Assembly: GCA_902141825.1 (NCBI GenBank)
Contig: CABFPG010000005.1
Location: forward strand, 310,001 to 374,000
Length of the DNA stretch: 64,000 nt
Direction: 5' to 3'
From: Thalassocella blandensis
GTDB lineage: Bacteria > Pseudomonadota > Gammaproteobacteria > Pseudomonadales > Cellvibrionaceae
Shown here piece by piece: positions 35,265 through 44,106 of the stretch (position 1 is its first letter; the number at the start of each line of letters is the position of its first letter). The notes beneath the pieces are model-generated. The model ran no database searches and was not told the origin of the DNA. It saw nothing but the letters and a program-made list of their open reading frames with translations. The translations under genes and the position numbers were made by a program.

Positions 35265-36425
35265 CTATTGCGTCGTCCCCTGCGTTTGGCGGGAGTTGAA
35301 TTCCAATACTTTGCCTGACGGCTTCTTTCGTGAAAAGAAGATTTTGTGTACTTGTTGATCAGACAGTACCTTAAATAATGGGGTAAGTCTATCGATTGCG
35401 ACATCCAGTTCGGTGGATGTGACAGAAGGGTCGTTGTCGATGATTTGCTCAAGCAGCGCATCGATTGACATTGAGCGCCGTGCTTCCTCTTGAAGCTGAT
35501 TCTCGTATTCTTCGAGTGTAAGTTCCTGGATTTGGCTGGAGCCTTTTGTTGCGGCTCGTTCCAGAGATTCAGAGGCCAAGCCAATTAATGTATTGGCCAG
35601 CAGCTTGCTGTCTACATACACAGAGCTGACACCGATAGAAACGGTGATTTTAATTCGTTTTCCATCCAGTTTTGCTTTGAAGGATTCAATTGTATGGCAA
35701 ATTCGATTAGCCATATCGACGGCATTTTCCGGCAGTGACATGGGCATTGTGACGATAAAACGGGCGATACCGGTACGGGCAACGCTGTCTTCCTTACGGA
35801 AGGTGTCCTCCAGGACATTGGATACTCTACGCACCACTTTTTCTGTGCCTTCACGGCCAATTCGGACGAAGAAATCCTTGTAATTGTCAATTTCGATTGC
35901 CAGCAAGGTGAGATTTGAGCGGTGACGAGCAGCGAAAGACATTTCTTTCTCCAGCTGCATTTGCAGGCCTTTTAAATTCAGCAGGCCCGTCAATGCGTCA
36001 ATTGTGACGTTTTCCTTGAGCGAGCGGTTTTCCTGGCGCAAGGCCGCATAGGATCTGGCTCGGGCCTTGATGTCGGTAGCATTGAAAGGTTTGGTTACAA
36101 AGTCGGTTGCGCCCAGGCTAAAGGCTTTTTGTTTGGCGGATTCCGGGTTTCCTGCGCCAGTAGCCACAATCACTGGCAGGCTTCGAATATTGGAATCGGT
36201 GTGTTCGCGAATAGCTTCAAGAAGTTCAAAACCGTCCATTTCAGGCATGGCGAGATCGGTAAACACCACGTGAATATCATTGTCGCGTTCCAGGATAGAC
36301 AGCCCGTCAGCACCATCTACTGCCGATAACACTTCGAACTCACTGCCAAACATGCGCACAGCCGCGACTCTTACTACTCGGGAGTCATCTATGACTAATA
36401 CACGGATCTTGTTAGATATCGACAT
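35265..36425 (-). CDS. Response regulator with degenerate GGDEF domain
   Basis: Two-domain cytosolic signalling protein of 386 residues plus a C-terminal extension. The receiver (about 7-125) is complete: V-I-D-D near the N-terminus, phospho-acceptor Asp57 in F-T-D-L-A-M-P, T/S-region and K112 in T-K-P-F. A short helix links it to a GGDEF-fold domain (about 140-300) with D-A-L-T-G-L-L-N. The signature G-G-D-E-F is replaced by G-I-A-R-F (219-223), so diguanylate cyclase activity is very unlikely; it may bind a partner or ligand. The last 85 residues are helical. GAGGT lies 5 nt before the ATG. It is followed by the small helical gene. Confidence 0.9.
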   Translation of the reverse strand: MSISNKIRVLVIDDSRVVRVAAVRMFGSEFEVLSAVDGADGLSILERDNDIHVVFTDLAMPEMDGFELLEAIREHTDSNIRSLPVIVATGAGNPESAKQKAFSLGATDFVTKPFNATDIKARARSYAALRQENRSLKENVTIDALTGLLNLKGLQMQLEKEMSFAARHRSNLTLLAIEIDNYKDFFVRIGREGTEKVVRRVSNVLEDTFRKEDSVARTGIARFIVTMPMSLPENAVDMANRICHTIESFKAKLDGKRIKITVSIGVSSVYVDSKLLANTLIGLASESLERAATKGSSQIQELTLEEYENQLQEEARRSMSIDALLEQIIDNDPSVTSTELDVAIDRLTPLFKVLSDQQVHKIFFSRKKPSGKVLEFNSRQTQGTTQ

Positions 36426-36918
36426 GTCTACCTCATGTTGGTGTTATTTTTCCCGCCACTAAAACTGCTCAGAGACAATTCGCCAGACAGTAAGATATGC
36501 TTCATATTTGAGCATAGCGCAAATAGTTTTCGATTAACGGTCGATTTTATGTGGCCGTAAGCAAAAGTGAAAAGACGCAAGAGATTTTGGTAGGGAATGA
36601 TGAAATGTGCGCCAGCCTAAATAATGTTTGGCTGGGCTTGAGAAATGTCGGATAAATCTAGATGGAAACTGTGTTGTGAGAGTGGCCAAAAATGCGCAAA
36701 TAGGGAGCTTATTTTTGCCGTATTTTCTACGTACTCGCAGTTTAGGGCTTAAACAAGGTGGTTTTTTTGCAAGGTAGAACCTGAGAAGCTAAATTCGAGG
36801 CTTAAGGCTCTGGAATGAAGTTCTCAGGATGATCGTATGCAAGGTCATAGGAGGTGCGTGTCCAATTTGACGCTATTGTCACGACACTTGCATCAATGAC
36901 GCTTGCCAGCCATTGTGC
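36426..36918. other. Intergenic region, nothing distinct
   Basis: About 490 bp between two minus-strand genes. It must hold the promoter of the response regulator gene. I saw no repeats, terminator or frame with motifs. Confidence 0.4.
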
Positions 36919-37398
36919 TTAGTGAGTTTCGGCGTTTTCCTGCTCTGTAGCACGATTTTTTGCTTCCGCCATAGCTTGCGCATAAACACCTTCAAAATTG
37001 ATGGGCGGTAACATTAAAGGAGGGAAGCCTCCTCGAGTGGCCATGCTGTCGATGGCTTCACGCGCATAAGGGAACAAAATGTTCGGGCACATGGTGGAAA
37101 GCAGGTGCTGTAACTGGGGTCCCTCAAGGCCTTTGATTTGGAACAGGCCTGCTTGATGAACCTCTACCAGGAAGGCGACTTTATCTTCCTGCTTAACCGT
37201 GATGGTTAACTGTAGAACGACTTCAAAATGTTCGTCACCAATTTTATTCACTTGTGTGTTCAGGTCTTGCTGGACACTTGGCTGAGCGGGTGAGCGCTGA
37301 TTAATCGCCATGGGCGATTCAAAAGAAATGTCTTTTACGTAAATGCGCTGCAAGCTGAAATGCCCTTGTTGGGCTTGTTGTTGTGTTTCTTCAGTCAT
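36919..37398 (-). CDS. secB: Protein-export chaperone SecB
   Basis: Cytosolic tetrameric chaperone that keeps preproteins unfolded and passes them to SecA. The 159-residue product has the family core [16 protein letters not shown] near the N-terminus, then [32 protein letters not shown], and [14 protein letters not shown]. It is third in the minus-strand run rhodanese-grxC-secB, the order found in Pseudomonas and many gammaproteobacteria. Confidence 0.97.
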   Translation of the reverse strand: MTEETQQQAQQGHFSLQRIYVKDISFESPMAINQRSPAQPSVQQDLNTQVNKIGDEHFEVVLQLTITVKQEDKVAFLVEVHQAGLFQIKGLEGPQLQHLLSTMCPNILFPYAREAIDSMATRGGFPPLMLPPINFEGVYAQAMAEAKNRATEQENAETH

Positions 37399-37481
37399 GA
37401 TGGTTGAGCCTTCAATTTATTCTCTAAAATTCCCAATGTTGGGCTTAAATTACCAAATTCAATGTTACAGGCAGCGGGTGC

Positions 37482-37745
37482 TTAACCGGCAGTGTTGTGC
37501 AGTAGTCCATCCAGTTGGCCTTTGGCATCCAGTGCGTACAATTCCTGGCAGCCGCCTACGTGTACGCCCCCCACCCATATTTGTGGCACCGTCCGACTGC
37601 CCGCCAGTTGCGTCATATGCTGGCGCAATTCGGGCTTGCCATCGACCGAGATCTCTTTGAATGGGATGCTCTTGGATTCAAGAAGCGCTTTTGCACGCAT
37701 GCAAAAACCACACAGGCGAGAGGTATAAATAGTGACATCTTGCAT
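37482..37745 (-). CDS. grxC: Glutaredoxin 3
   Basis: Small (87-residue) cytosolic thiol-disulfide oxidoreductase reduced by glutathione. The active site is R-L-C-G-F-C near residues 11-15, in place of the usual C-P-Y-C; both cysteines are present, so dithiol activity is expected, possibly with altered redox potential. The cis-Pro T-V-P-Q-I and G-G-C-Q-E-L (glutathione binding) are conserved. It lies between secB and a rhodanese-like gene, as in related genomes. Confidence 0.93.
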   Translation of the reverse strand: MQDVTIYTSRLCGFCMRAKALLESKSIPFKEISVDGKPELRQHMTQLAGSRTVPQIWVGGVHVGGCQELYALDAKGQLDGLLHNTAG

Positions 37746-37790
37746 AATTTGACCGGTGTATACTTGTGAAAAGTCGCAGTGAAGTCGATT

Positions 37791-38201
37791 TTAGCCCTTC
37801 ACTACAGGAAGGTTTTGGTTGGTCCATTCGGACATTCCGCCTTGTAAACGGTTCACAGTAAAGCCTTTGTCTAGCAAAATTTTGCCACTTGTACCTGAAT
37901 GCTGCCCCATTTTATCAATCACAATAATGGTTTTGCTTTTATGCTTGTCCAGTTCGTTACTGCGCTCGGATAATTTATCAAACGGAATGTTGATCGCATC
38001 AACAATGTGACCATTTTTATAATCCTTGCTTTCACGGACATCCAACAGAATGGCACTGTCCGAGTTTACTAAGCGAGTAACCTCATGAATTCCCAGGCTT
38101 TTTCCGCCTTTTAGGCTTTCCATATAAAAATATGCGCCAGCCAGTACGATCAAAATACTGACTAATATCCATTCTTCGCTCAGAAAAGTTAAAAAATCCA
38201 C
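37791..38201 (-). CDS. Membrane-anchored rhodanese-like protein, catalytic Cys absent
   Basis: A 136-residue protein with one N-terminal transmembrane helix (about 10-28) and a rhodanese domain (about 38-133): L-L-D-V-R-E (CDC25-like motif), G-H-I-V-D-A-I-N-I-P, and L-Q-G-G-M-S-E-W at the end. The active-site loop reads I-D-K-M-G-Q-H-S with Asp96 where the persulfide cysteine should be, so sulfurtransferase activity is unlikely; the same may hold for orthologues in this conserved secB-grxC context. The start is a GTG at 38201, with AAGGGG 7 nt upstream. It is the first gene of the rhodanese-grxC-secB run. Confidence 0.88.
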   Translation of the reverse strand: MDFLTFLSEEWILVSILIVLAGAYFYMESLKGGKSLGIHEVTRLVNSDSAILLDVRESKDYKNGHIVDAINIPFDKLSERSNELDKHKSKTIIVIDKMGQHSGTSGKILLDKGFTVNRLQGGMSEWTNQNLPVVKG

Positions 38202-39222
38202 GGGTAAACCCCTTTGCCGGTTAGAGAAACAACTAAATGAGAAACGACTAAAAATTGTGGCGCAGTATACACGAACCTCTTGAATTTGACTTGTTAATAG
38301 CGGCCGAGAACGCTATTTAGTGTTGGCCGAAAAACGGGCAGTTACTACCTAAGCCTGGTGCCTCAGGGTGCCTGTAGATTGGTCTTTTGTGTCAATCGCG
38401 GCAATTGAAGGCGGTTATTCAATAAAACACCGCCGATACCGCCGATACCGCCGATACCGATATAGTGCTCTAATGCTGGTGTCCTGCATGTTGTATTTTA
38501 AGTACGACTGTTTTTTTCAGAACATTTAGGGGGAATCAGGGGGCTGGGGATTTTGATGACACAGCGTAAGACCGTTTTGAATTAAAAAAAATGGTTGATG
38601 TATCTTTTATATTCAAATGCTGAAGGGTTCGACGCCTATCGCTTAAATTTGACGTAAAAGATAATAATTCCTCATAAGCTAATCATATAAGCACAATTAA
38701 ATATCATTTGTTCAGTGTGAAAAACTGGGTAAACTGAAAATTCGCGCTCATGATTTGTTAAGGGTGATGTACCACATGCGTGGCATTTTTTTAGCTGCTT
38801 CAGTGCTGAGTATTCCAATAAGTTAAGGAATATTTTAAGGAAAGTCATTAGCGAGTTTCTAATGGTTGTGGTGACGCTTTTGGTACTTAAGCCTTACTTC
38901 TAACAACCATTCAGATCGTTGGTGTAAAAACTGTCTGGCGGTTTAACTTTCTCACCAGATCCAGTGTGATTCATTTAGTTGTAACAAACATTTATCTATA
39001 AAATTAAAAAGCGGTAAAGAATTGGGGATTTAATTGTGTGCTCAAATGTTAGCACTGGCGGTTAATCGTGTGCGCTTTTTGAGTTTTCAACAATTGTAGT
39101 TGTGCATCTGTATAACCGGCGATACAGGGTGTGTTGGACCTGTATTGTTTCATTTGGCTCAGAGCATTGACTGTGGTTAAGTCAATGTTGGCGCAATGGC
39201 GCAACAGTTCAATGGTGCAGGC
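38202..39222. other. 1-kb intergenic region with short repeat and stem-loop
   Basis: Divergent promoter region between the rhodanese-like gene and the GGDEF-EAL gene. It holds a 9-nt repeat at 38431-38457 and an inverted repeat AATGGTTGT (38861-38869) / ACAACCATT (38903-38911). No coding frame with motifs and no recognised riboswitch were found. Confidence 0.45.
38431..38457 (+). repeat. Perfect 9-nt tandem repeat, 3 copies
   Basis: CGCCGATAC repeated three times without change, then CGATATAG. GC-rich compared with its surroundings. Perfect identity suggests a recent expansion, unlike the other, degenerate arrays. Confidence 0.85.
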
Positions 39223-42012
39223 ATGGATAAATTGGTTAACGCTTTTCACAGCCGCACTTTATGGTGCATTGTTTTTTGTTGCTTTGCTATTGGACTTTGG
39301 TCGATAGTGAAAATGAATCAGGATGCAAACACGCGTGCAGCCGAAATGTTTGCTCGGCAGTATTTGCAAGAGCTTGAATTAAGCGTGGATGCGAAAATTT
39401 TAAAATCGGTGACCGATTTAAATAAAATTATCAACTACGAACCATCTCAAGCATACCTGCGCGGCGATATAAGCCTGCAACCTCTTAAGCAAGCCTGGCT
39501 GAATTTTGCTTACCGTATCCCTAATCTGAATCAACTGCGCTATCTCAATGCCAAAGGTCAGAGTATTCGCATTATGGCCACCGGCAATGATTTCTTTGTG
39601 GTGCCGCAATATGTAGTGAAGGATGAGTTAGAGCATTATTATTTTCATAGCCTGAAAAGCATGGATGCTAACAGTGCATATTTATCCCCACTTTCATTGC
39701 ATGCCGCGCAGCACGACCAAATGTCTGATCGCACAATGCTGTACAGTTTGGCTAGAAAAGTCTGGGATGAAAACGAACAGAACTATGGCGTGGTAGTGGC
39801 CAGTTTTACCTTGCAAGAACTTTTGCAGAACCCGGCACTGGAAGCAGCCCCGTTTGATTTTTATATTATGCAGCACTCCGGTGTGATGATGTTGGCTGAC
39901 TCGGGTGAGGTATTGGATAGCCAAATATTTGCTGACATGGATTTAGCTGAATTTAGCTTTAATCGCGCGGATAATATTGTGATCAAACGCGATAACCAGG
40001 CATTGTTTGCCATGGCCATGCTCTCGCCGTTCACTCGAGGCGATGTTGTCGCAGCGCATGATTTTCCCTGGCGTTTAGTTGCGCGTATCGATAGGGAAAG
40101 TATGCAGACATTTTATCCTGGTTTGCTGAATAAAACCTACATCACCGTGATGTTGGCGAGCTTGGCATCGGGGGTGTTAATGCTGTTGGGGATAGTCTTT
40201 AAAACACATTTAGCTGAACAGTATGCAAACGCCAGACTGCACCAAAAAAAGCAAAAATATGCATTTACCCAGGCGGTCATGGGAATTATTGACGAGGGTA
40301 TTTTACTGATTGATCGTGAAGGTAAAGTTGTGTTTGCTAATAGTGCGGCACATGAAATTCTGGCTGGTGATCACACCACATTGACACAAAAAACGGTGCA
40401 GCAAGTGTTGCCTGTACACGTTATGTTGACATTTTTTCAGCGGGATCAATGGCGAGTTGGTGAATGCAAGGTGTCTATTCCAAATGCTGCGAAACGCAAT
40501 TCTGTATTGGAAAGCACAGAGCGAAAGCATCTTCGAGTGGTGAATTTTGAAAGTTGTTATATCGAAGAGATGTATTGTATTCGCTGTCAGGATGTTACGG
40601 AAACATTGGAGCTGGAGAGCCAGTTAAACTATCGCAAAAATTTTGATTTACTCACGCAAACCATGACCCGCCAATCGCTGGAGGCGCATGTAGCTAATGC
40701 TTTTTTGGCTGCGGATATGAAAGCATCTCTCGTCAAAGCATCTGTATTGTATATAGACTTGGATGATTTTCGTTCGGTCAACCAGATGAATGGGTTTCCA
40801 ATGGGGGACCGCGCGTTACAGGAAATTGGCAAGCGTTTAAAAAAAATGTGCAAAAAAATTGGCGTTGTTGCGCGGATTGGTGGTGATGAATTTGTCGTGT
40901 TCAGTGATACGCACTATCGTCTCAATGCAGTGAAAAATTTTGCCCATCAAGTTTTGAATGCGATTGCACAACCATTGGTGCTAGACGAATTAACACTCAA
41001 AATCGAGGCCAGTATTGGTATCGCTATAGCACCAGCGGACGGTGAATCGCCTCAGCAGTTAATTCGCTGTGCAGAAAAAACCATGCAGAAGGCAAAACGT
41101 GCCGGTGGTGCGCAATATGCCGAAGCGGATGAAACGCCACAAAAATCGGAGTCACGCTTTTTAGAGTTGGGTCGTGAGATTCGCGATGCGATAAAGCACG
41201 ATGAATTTACTGTGCGCTATCAGCCTGTCTTTGATTTAAAGCAACGAGGTTTAAAAGGCTTTGAGGCCTTTCTTCGATGGAATCACAAAGAGCGAGGCCT
41301 GCTGTCGCCTGCAGCTTTTCTCGAACACCTTGAAAATAGTCGTATGATTGTGGACGTAGGCTTCGAAGTGATTCGAAAGTCCTGTCGATTTATTGCGAGG
41401 ATTAACCGCAGCACCAATCGGCCTTTGCATATTTCTGTAAATCTGTCGCCACGTCAGTTTGTGTGTCGTGACTTGTTGCCAGGTCTGCGTCAGATCCTAA
41501 TGGAAACTGAATGCAATCCCGCCTGGCTGGAGCTGGAAATCCCGGAAACCGCGTTGTTACGCAACACGGATTCTGCTGCAGAAATTCTCAAGAAAATTCG
41601 TCAGCTAGGCGCGAGGGTATCGATTGATGATTTTGGTACGGGGTATTCGTCCCTCGATTACCTGAAAAAACTCGATGTTGATCAGCTGAAAATTGACAAA
41701 AGTTTTGTATGCAATGCTCAGGTGCATAATGAAGATAAAGCTATTTTGGAATTTACCACCTTCCTGGCAAAAAAACTGAATCTCTCTGTGATTGCCGAAG
41801 GTGTGGAAGTGGCTGAAACGGACAAGTTGTTGCAGGAGTTGGGTATAAATACTGGTCAGGGGTATTTCTATGCAAAACCAATGACCGAACAAAAAGCCGA
41901 AAAATTTGTAGCTTTGCACTCCGGTGGGCATTTGTCGCAAGGTAAGCGGATTAGCTCTGTGAATTCGGAGTTGTCTCATGAAAAAGTTGTACGTTTCCCT
42001 GTGCGGGACTGA
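39223..42012 (+). CDS. Cache-PAS-GGDEF-EAL cyclic-di-GMP signalling protein
   Basis: Inner-membrane protein that probably makes or breaks cyclic di-GMP in response to a periplasmic signal. A first membrane helix (about 10-28), a Cache-like periplasmic domain (about 30-300), a second helix (near 310-330), a PAS domain (about 345-460), a GGDEF domain with intact G-G-D-E-F (553-557), and an EAL domain. The EAL motif is E-A-F (Glu681) but the catalytic D-D-F-G-T-G-Y-S-S-L and K-I-D-K-S-F-V are intact, so phosphodiesterase activity is likely. An in-frame start nine codons earlier (39196) cannot be excluded; neither has a strong ribosome-binding site. It is monocistronic. Confidence 0.92.
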   Translation: MDKLVNAFHSRTLWCIVFCCFAIGLWSIVKMNQDANTRAAEMFARQYLQELELSVDAKILKSVTDLNKIINYEPSQAYLRGDISLQPLKQAWLNFAYRIPNLNQLRYLNAKGQSIRIMATGNDFFVVPQYVVKDELEHYYFHSLKSMDANSAYLSPLSLHAAQHDQMSDRTMLYSLARKVWDENEQNYGVVVASFTLQELLQNPALEAAPFDFYIMQHSGVMMLADSGEVLDSQIFADMDLAEFSFNRADNIVIKRDNQALFAMAMLSPFTRGDVVAAHDFPWRLVARIDRESMQTFYPGLLNKTYITVMLASLASGVLMLLGIVFKTHLAEQYANARLHQKKQKYAFTQAVMGIIDEGILLIDREGKVVFANSAAHEILAGDHTTLTQKTVQQVLPVHVMLTFFQRDQWRVGECKVSIPNAAKRNSVLESTERKHLRVVNFESCYIEEMYCIRCQDVTETLELESQLNYRKNFDLLTQTMTRQSLEAHVANAFLAADMKASLVKASVLYIDLDDFRSVNQMNGFPMGDRALQEIGKRLKKMCKKIGVVARIGGDEFVVFSDTHYRLNAVKNFAHQVLNAIAQPLVLDELTLKIEASIGIAIAPADGESPQQLIRCAEKTMQKAKRAGGAQYAEADETPQKSESRFLELGREIRDAIKHDEFTVRYQPVFDLKQRGLKGFEAFLRWNHKERGLLSPAAFLEHLENSRMIVDVGFEVIRKSCRFIARINRSTNRPLHISVNLSPRQFVCRDLLPGLRQILMETECNPAWLELEIPETALLRNTDSAAEILKKIRQLGARVSIDDFGTGYSSLDYLKKLDVDQLKIDKSFVCNAQVHNEDKAILEFTTFLAKKLNLSVIAEGVEVAETDKLLQELGINTGQGYFYAKPMTEQKAEKFVALHSGGHLSQGKRISSVNSELSHEKVVRFPVRD

Positions 42013-42861
42013 GATTGCCAGTGTCGCTGCATTTTTGACCAGTAAAAAATATTACAATCGGATTCAATATCCACCTGCTATTGATATGCTTCCTTTCTTT
42101 GTTTTTATCCTCATCGTACATGAGCTGCGTGCTATGTCTTTGCGCGCGAGCTACAGGTATTGTCCGTCTGTCCATTGGGTACCAATAGGTGTGAATAGAT
42201 TAAAGGTGTCTTGATAGCTACTTTATATAGCTACCATGAGGAGTAGGCAATTTTGCATTTAAGCGCTCAATATTCGCAACCTTTTCGACTTTTCAATGTC
42301 ATTTAACTCTTGCCCGGGTCTTGGAATGTCTGGTCAGGAGGCGATGAATAATCCAGCAGTGTTTCGCGAGTGCGAGCGCTGTGTAAAGTTAAGTTAAGGC
42401 TGGGAAAACGACGACCTTTTCACACTCAACTGCGTTATTCTTACTTTTTCTTCTTTGACTGCGACCGGCGTTCCGCATACCGAGGTGGAAAACGGGGTGT
42501 GAACATTGCTGCGTGCTCTCTGTCGCACCAATATCGGGTTGAATTGCCGTATGCTGACAAGGTGTAAGGCATTGGGTTTCAATGTGCAAATCTACTTATA
42601 ATGTACATGTTGGTTCCTAAATTAAGATAAAAAAGAAACAAACACCAACTGGAAGCTCTAAAACGGTGTCGAGACAAGTGAAAATAAGGCCTGTGAATGA
42701 AAAACAGGTCAATGCTAGACGAACCAGAGCACGCCAACCCAGAGCAAAGTAATTTATAGCAAAGTAATTTATAGAAAAACAAATTAAAGAACACTCCTTA
42801 GAAACGCACGTATTAGAAAACTGCTTTAAAGAAAACCACTGTAAAAGCTACGAGGCTTCCC
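42013..42861. other. Intergenic region upstream of the RND efflux operon
   Basis: About 850 bp without a supportable gene. The last 120 bp are a 15-nt repeat array that runs to 14 nt before the TTG start of the adaptor gene, leaving only the ribosome-binding site between. Confidence 0.5.
42743..42847 (+). repeat. Degenerate 15-nt tandem repeat, 7 copies
   Basis: AGCAAAGTAATTTAT occurs twice without change, followed by AGAAAAACAAATTAA, AGAACACTCCTTAG (14 nt), AAACGCACGTATTAG, AAAACTGCTTTAAAG and AAAACCACTGTAAAAG (16 nt). Spacing stays near 15 nt while the sequence drifts towards the gene. It would be transcribed as part of the leader of the RND operon, or overlap its promoter. Confidence 0.75.
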
Positions 42862-44106
42862 TTGGCTGAATCATCAGATAGAAAACTCACCCATCTCCAT
42901 TTAATTGCGGCGGCCTTAGTTGTTGGCTTCATCATTCTTGTTTTGATCATATTTATGAGCCGGCCCAGTGCCATGCGTATGCCCCCCGAGTCAAAAGCGC
43001 AAATCAGCGTTCAGATTCAAACCTTACACGCCGAAAAAATTCCACTCACAATCAAATCTTACGGCCTTGTTCAGCCACTGACGCGAACCAGTCTGGTATC
43101 ACGTGTGTCCGGTGTGGTTGAATTCGTTGCGGACGAATTTCGTGAAGGGGGGAGTTTCACGAAAGGCCAATTGCTGGTTGCCTTAGAAAAGGATGATTAC
43201 CTCATCGAACTAAGTATTGCGGAAGCGCAAGTGGCAGAAGCGCAAAGTCGCTGGCAAAACGAGAAGGCTTTGGCGATTGAAGCTAAAGCTGATTGGGAGC
43301 GTTCAGGACGCACCGGAAAGGCACCTGCACTGGCTTTGCGAGAGCCGCAGTTAAAAGCGGCAGAAGCCGCGTTGAAATCCGCAGAAGCGGCGGTGAAGCG
43401 TGCGCAATTGAATTTGCAGCGGACTGAAATCCATGCCCCATTCGATGGCCGGGTACTGAGTCATAATATCGGTTTGGCCCAAGTGGTGGGTGTGAATACC
43501 GTGTTGGCGGATGTGTTTTCAACTGAGGCTGCGGAAATTAAACTGCCGATAAAAAGTCAGGACTATGCTTACCTGGATCTTCCTTTGGCCGCCTCATCGC
43601 AGAAAGATAAAACTGCGCCCAAAGTGATTTTTCACTCGCAATTGGGAAGTGAGCAGACCTGGCAGGGCAGGCTGGTCAGGGCCTCTGGAGCGATAGACGA
43701 GACAAGTCGTCAGCTTTATGTCGTTGCGCGAATAGAGCGACCCTTCACGGCGCAAGCGGAACAGGCGCGCCCATTGAAAGTCGGGGAGTACCTCACAGCT
43801 GAAATTGAAGGCAAAACTCTCGATGGCGTTTTAGTGATACCGAACAGTGCCATTTATCAGGGCAGCTATGTCTATACCCATGTCGATGGCAAAGTTCAAC
43901 GCAAAACGGTGACGCTTGGCTGGAGTAACGAAACACATGCTGTTGTAAGTCAAGGACTCGAATTTGGCGACGAGTTGGTGTTGACCCCACTGGGGCGCGT
44001 CACCAGTGGAACCTTGGTCAAAGTATCCGACGAGGCAAAATCGCCGAACATGGAGGCGGAGGGCGGCTCGCAAAAATCCTTATCTAAAGAAGGTGCTCAA
44101 TCGTGA
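42862..44106 (+). CDS. RND efflux periplasmic adaptor (membrane fusion protein)
   Basis: Adaptor that bridges an inner-membrane RND pump and an outer-membrane channel. An N-terminal membrane anchor (about residues 14-34) is followed by the barrel-sandwich strand V-S-G-V-V-E-F-V, a helical hairpin (about 110-190, Ala/Glu-rich) and R-T-E-I-H-A-P-F-D-G-R-V (lipoyl-like second half), then the beta-barrel and membrane-proximal domain with V-I-P-N-S-A-I-Y. The start is TTG at 42862 with GAGG 6 nt upstream. The stop overlaps the GTG start of the pump gene by four bases, so the two are translationally coupled. No outer-membrane channel gene is nearby. Confidence 0.92.
   Translation: MAESSDRKLTHLHLIAAALVVGFIILVLIIFMSRPSAMRMPPESKAQISVQIQTLHAEKIPLTIKSYGLVQPLTRTSLVSRVSGVVEFVADEFREGGSFTKGQLLVALEKDDYLIELSIAEAQVAEAQSRWQNEKALAIEAKADWERSGRTGKAPALALREPQLKAAEAALKSAEAAVKRAQLNLQRTEIHAPFDGRVLSHNIGLAQVVGVNTVLADVFSTEAAEIKLPIKSQDYAYLDLPLAASSQKDKTAPKVIFHSQLGSEQTWQGRLVRASGAIDETSRQLYVVARIERPFTAQAEQARPLKVGEYLTAEIEGKTLDGVLVIPNSAIYQGSYVYTHVDGKVQRKTVTLGWSNETHAVVSQGLEFGDELVLTPLGRVTSGTLVKVSDEAKSPNMEAEGGSQKSLSKEGAQS

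Noticed and set aside
38760-38920. Riboswitch upstream of the GGDEF-EAL gene
   Set aside because: There are some stem-loops, but none of the conserved core sequences of cyclic-di-GMP or other known riboswitches.
41978-42214. 78-codon frame overlapping the end of the GGDEF-EAL gene
   Set aside because: The first part lies in another frame of the EAL domain and no family resemblance or separate ribosome-binding site is visible.
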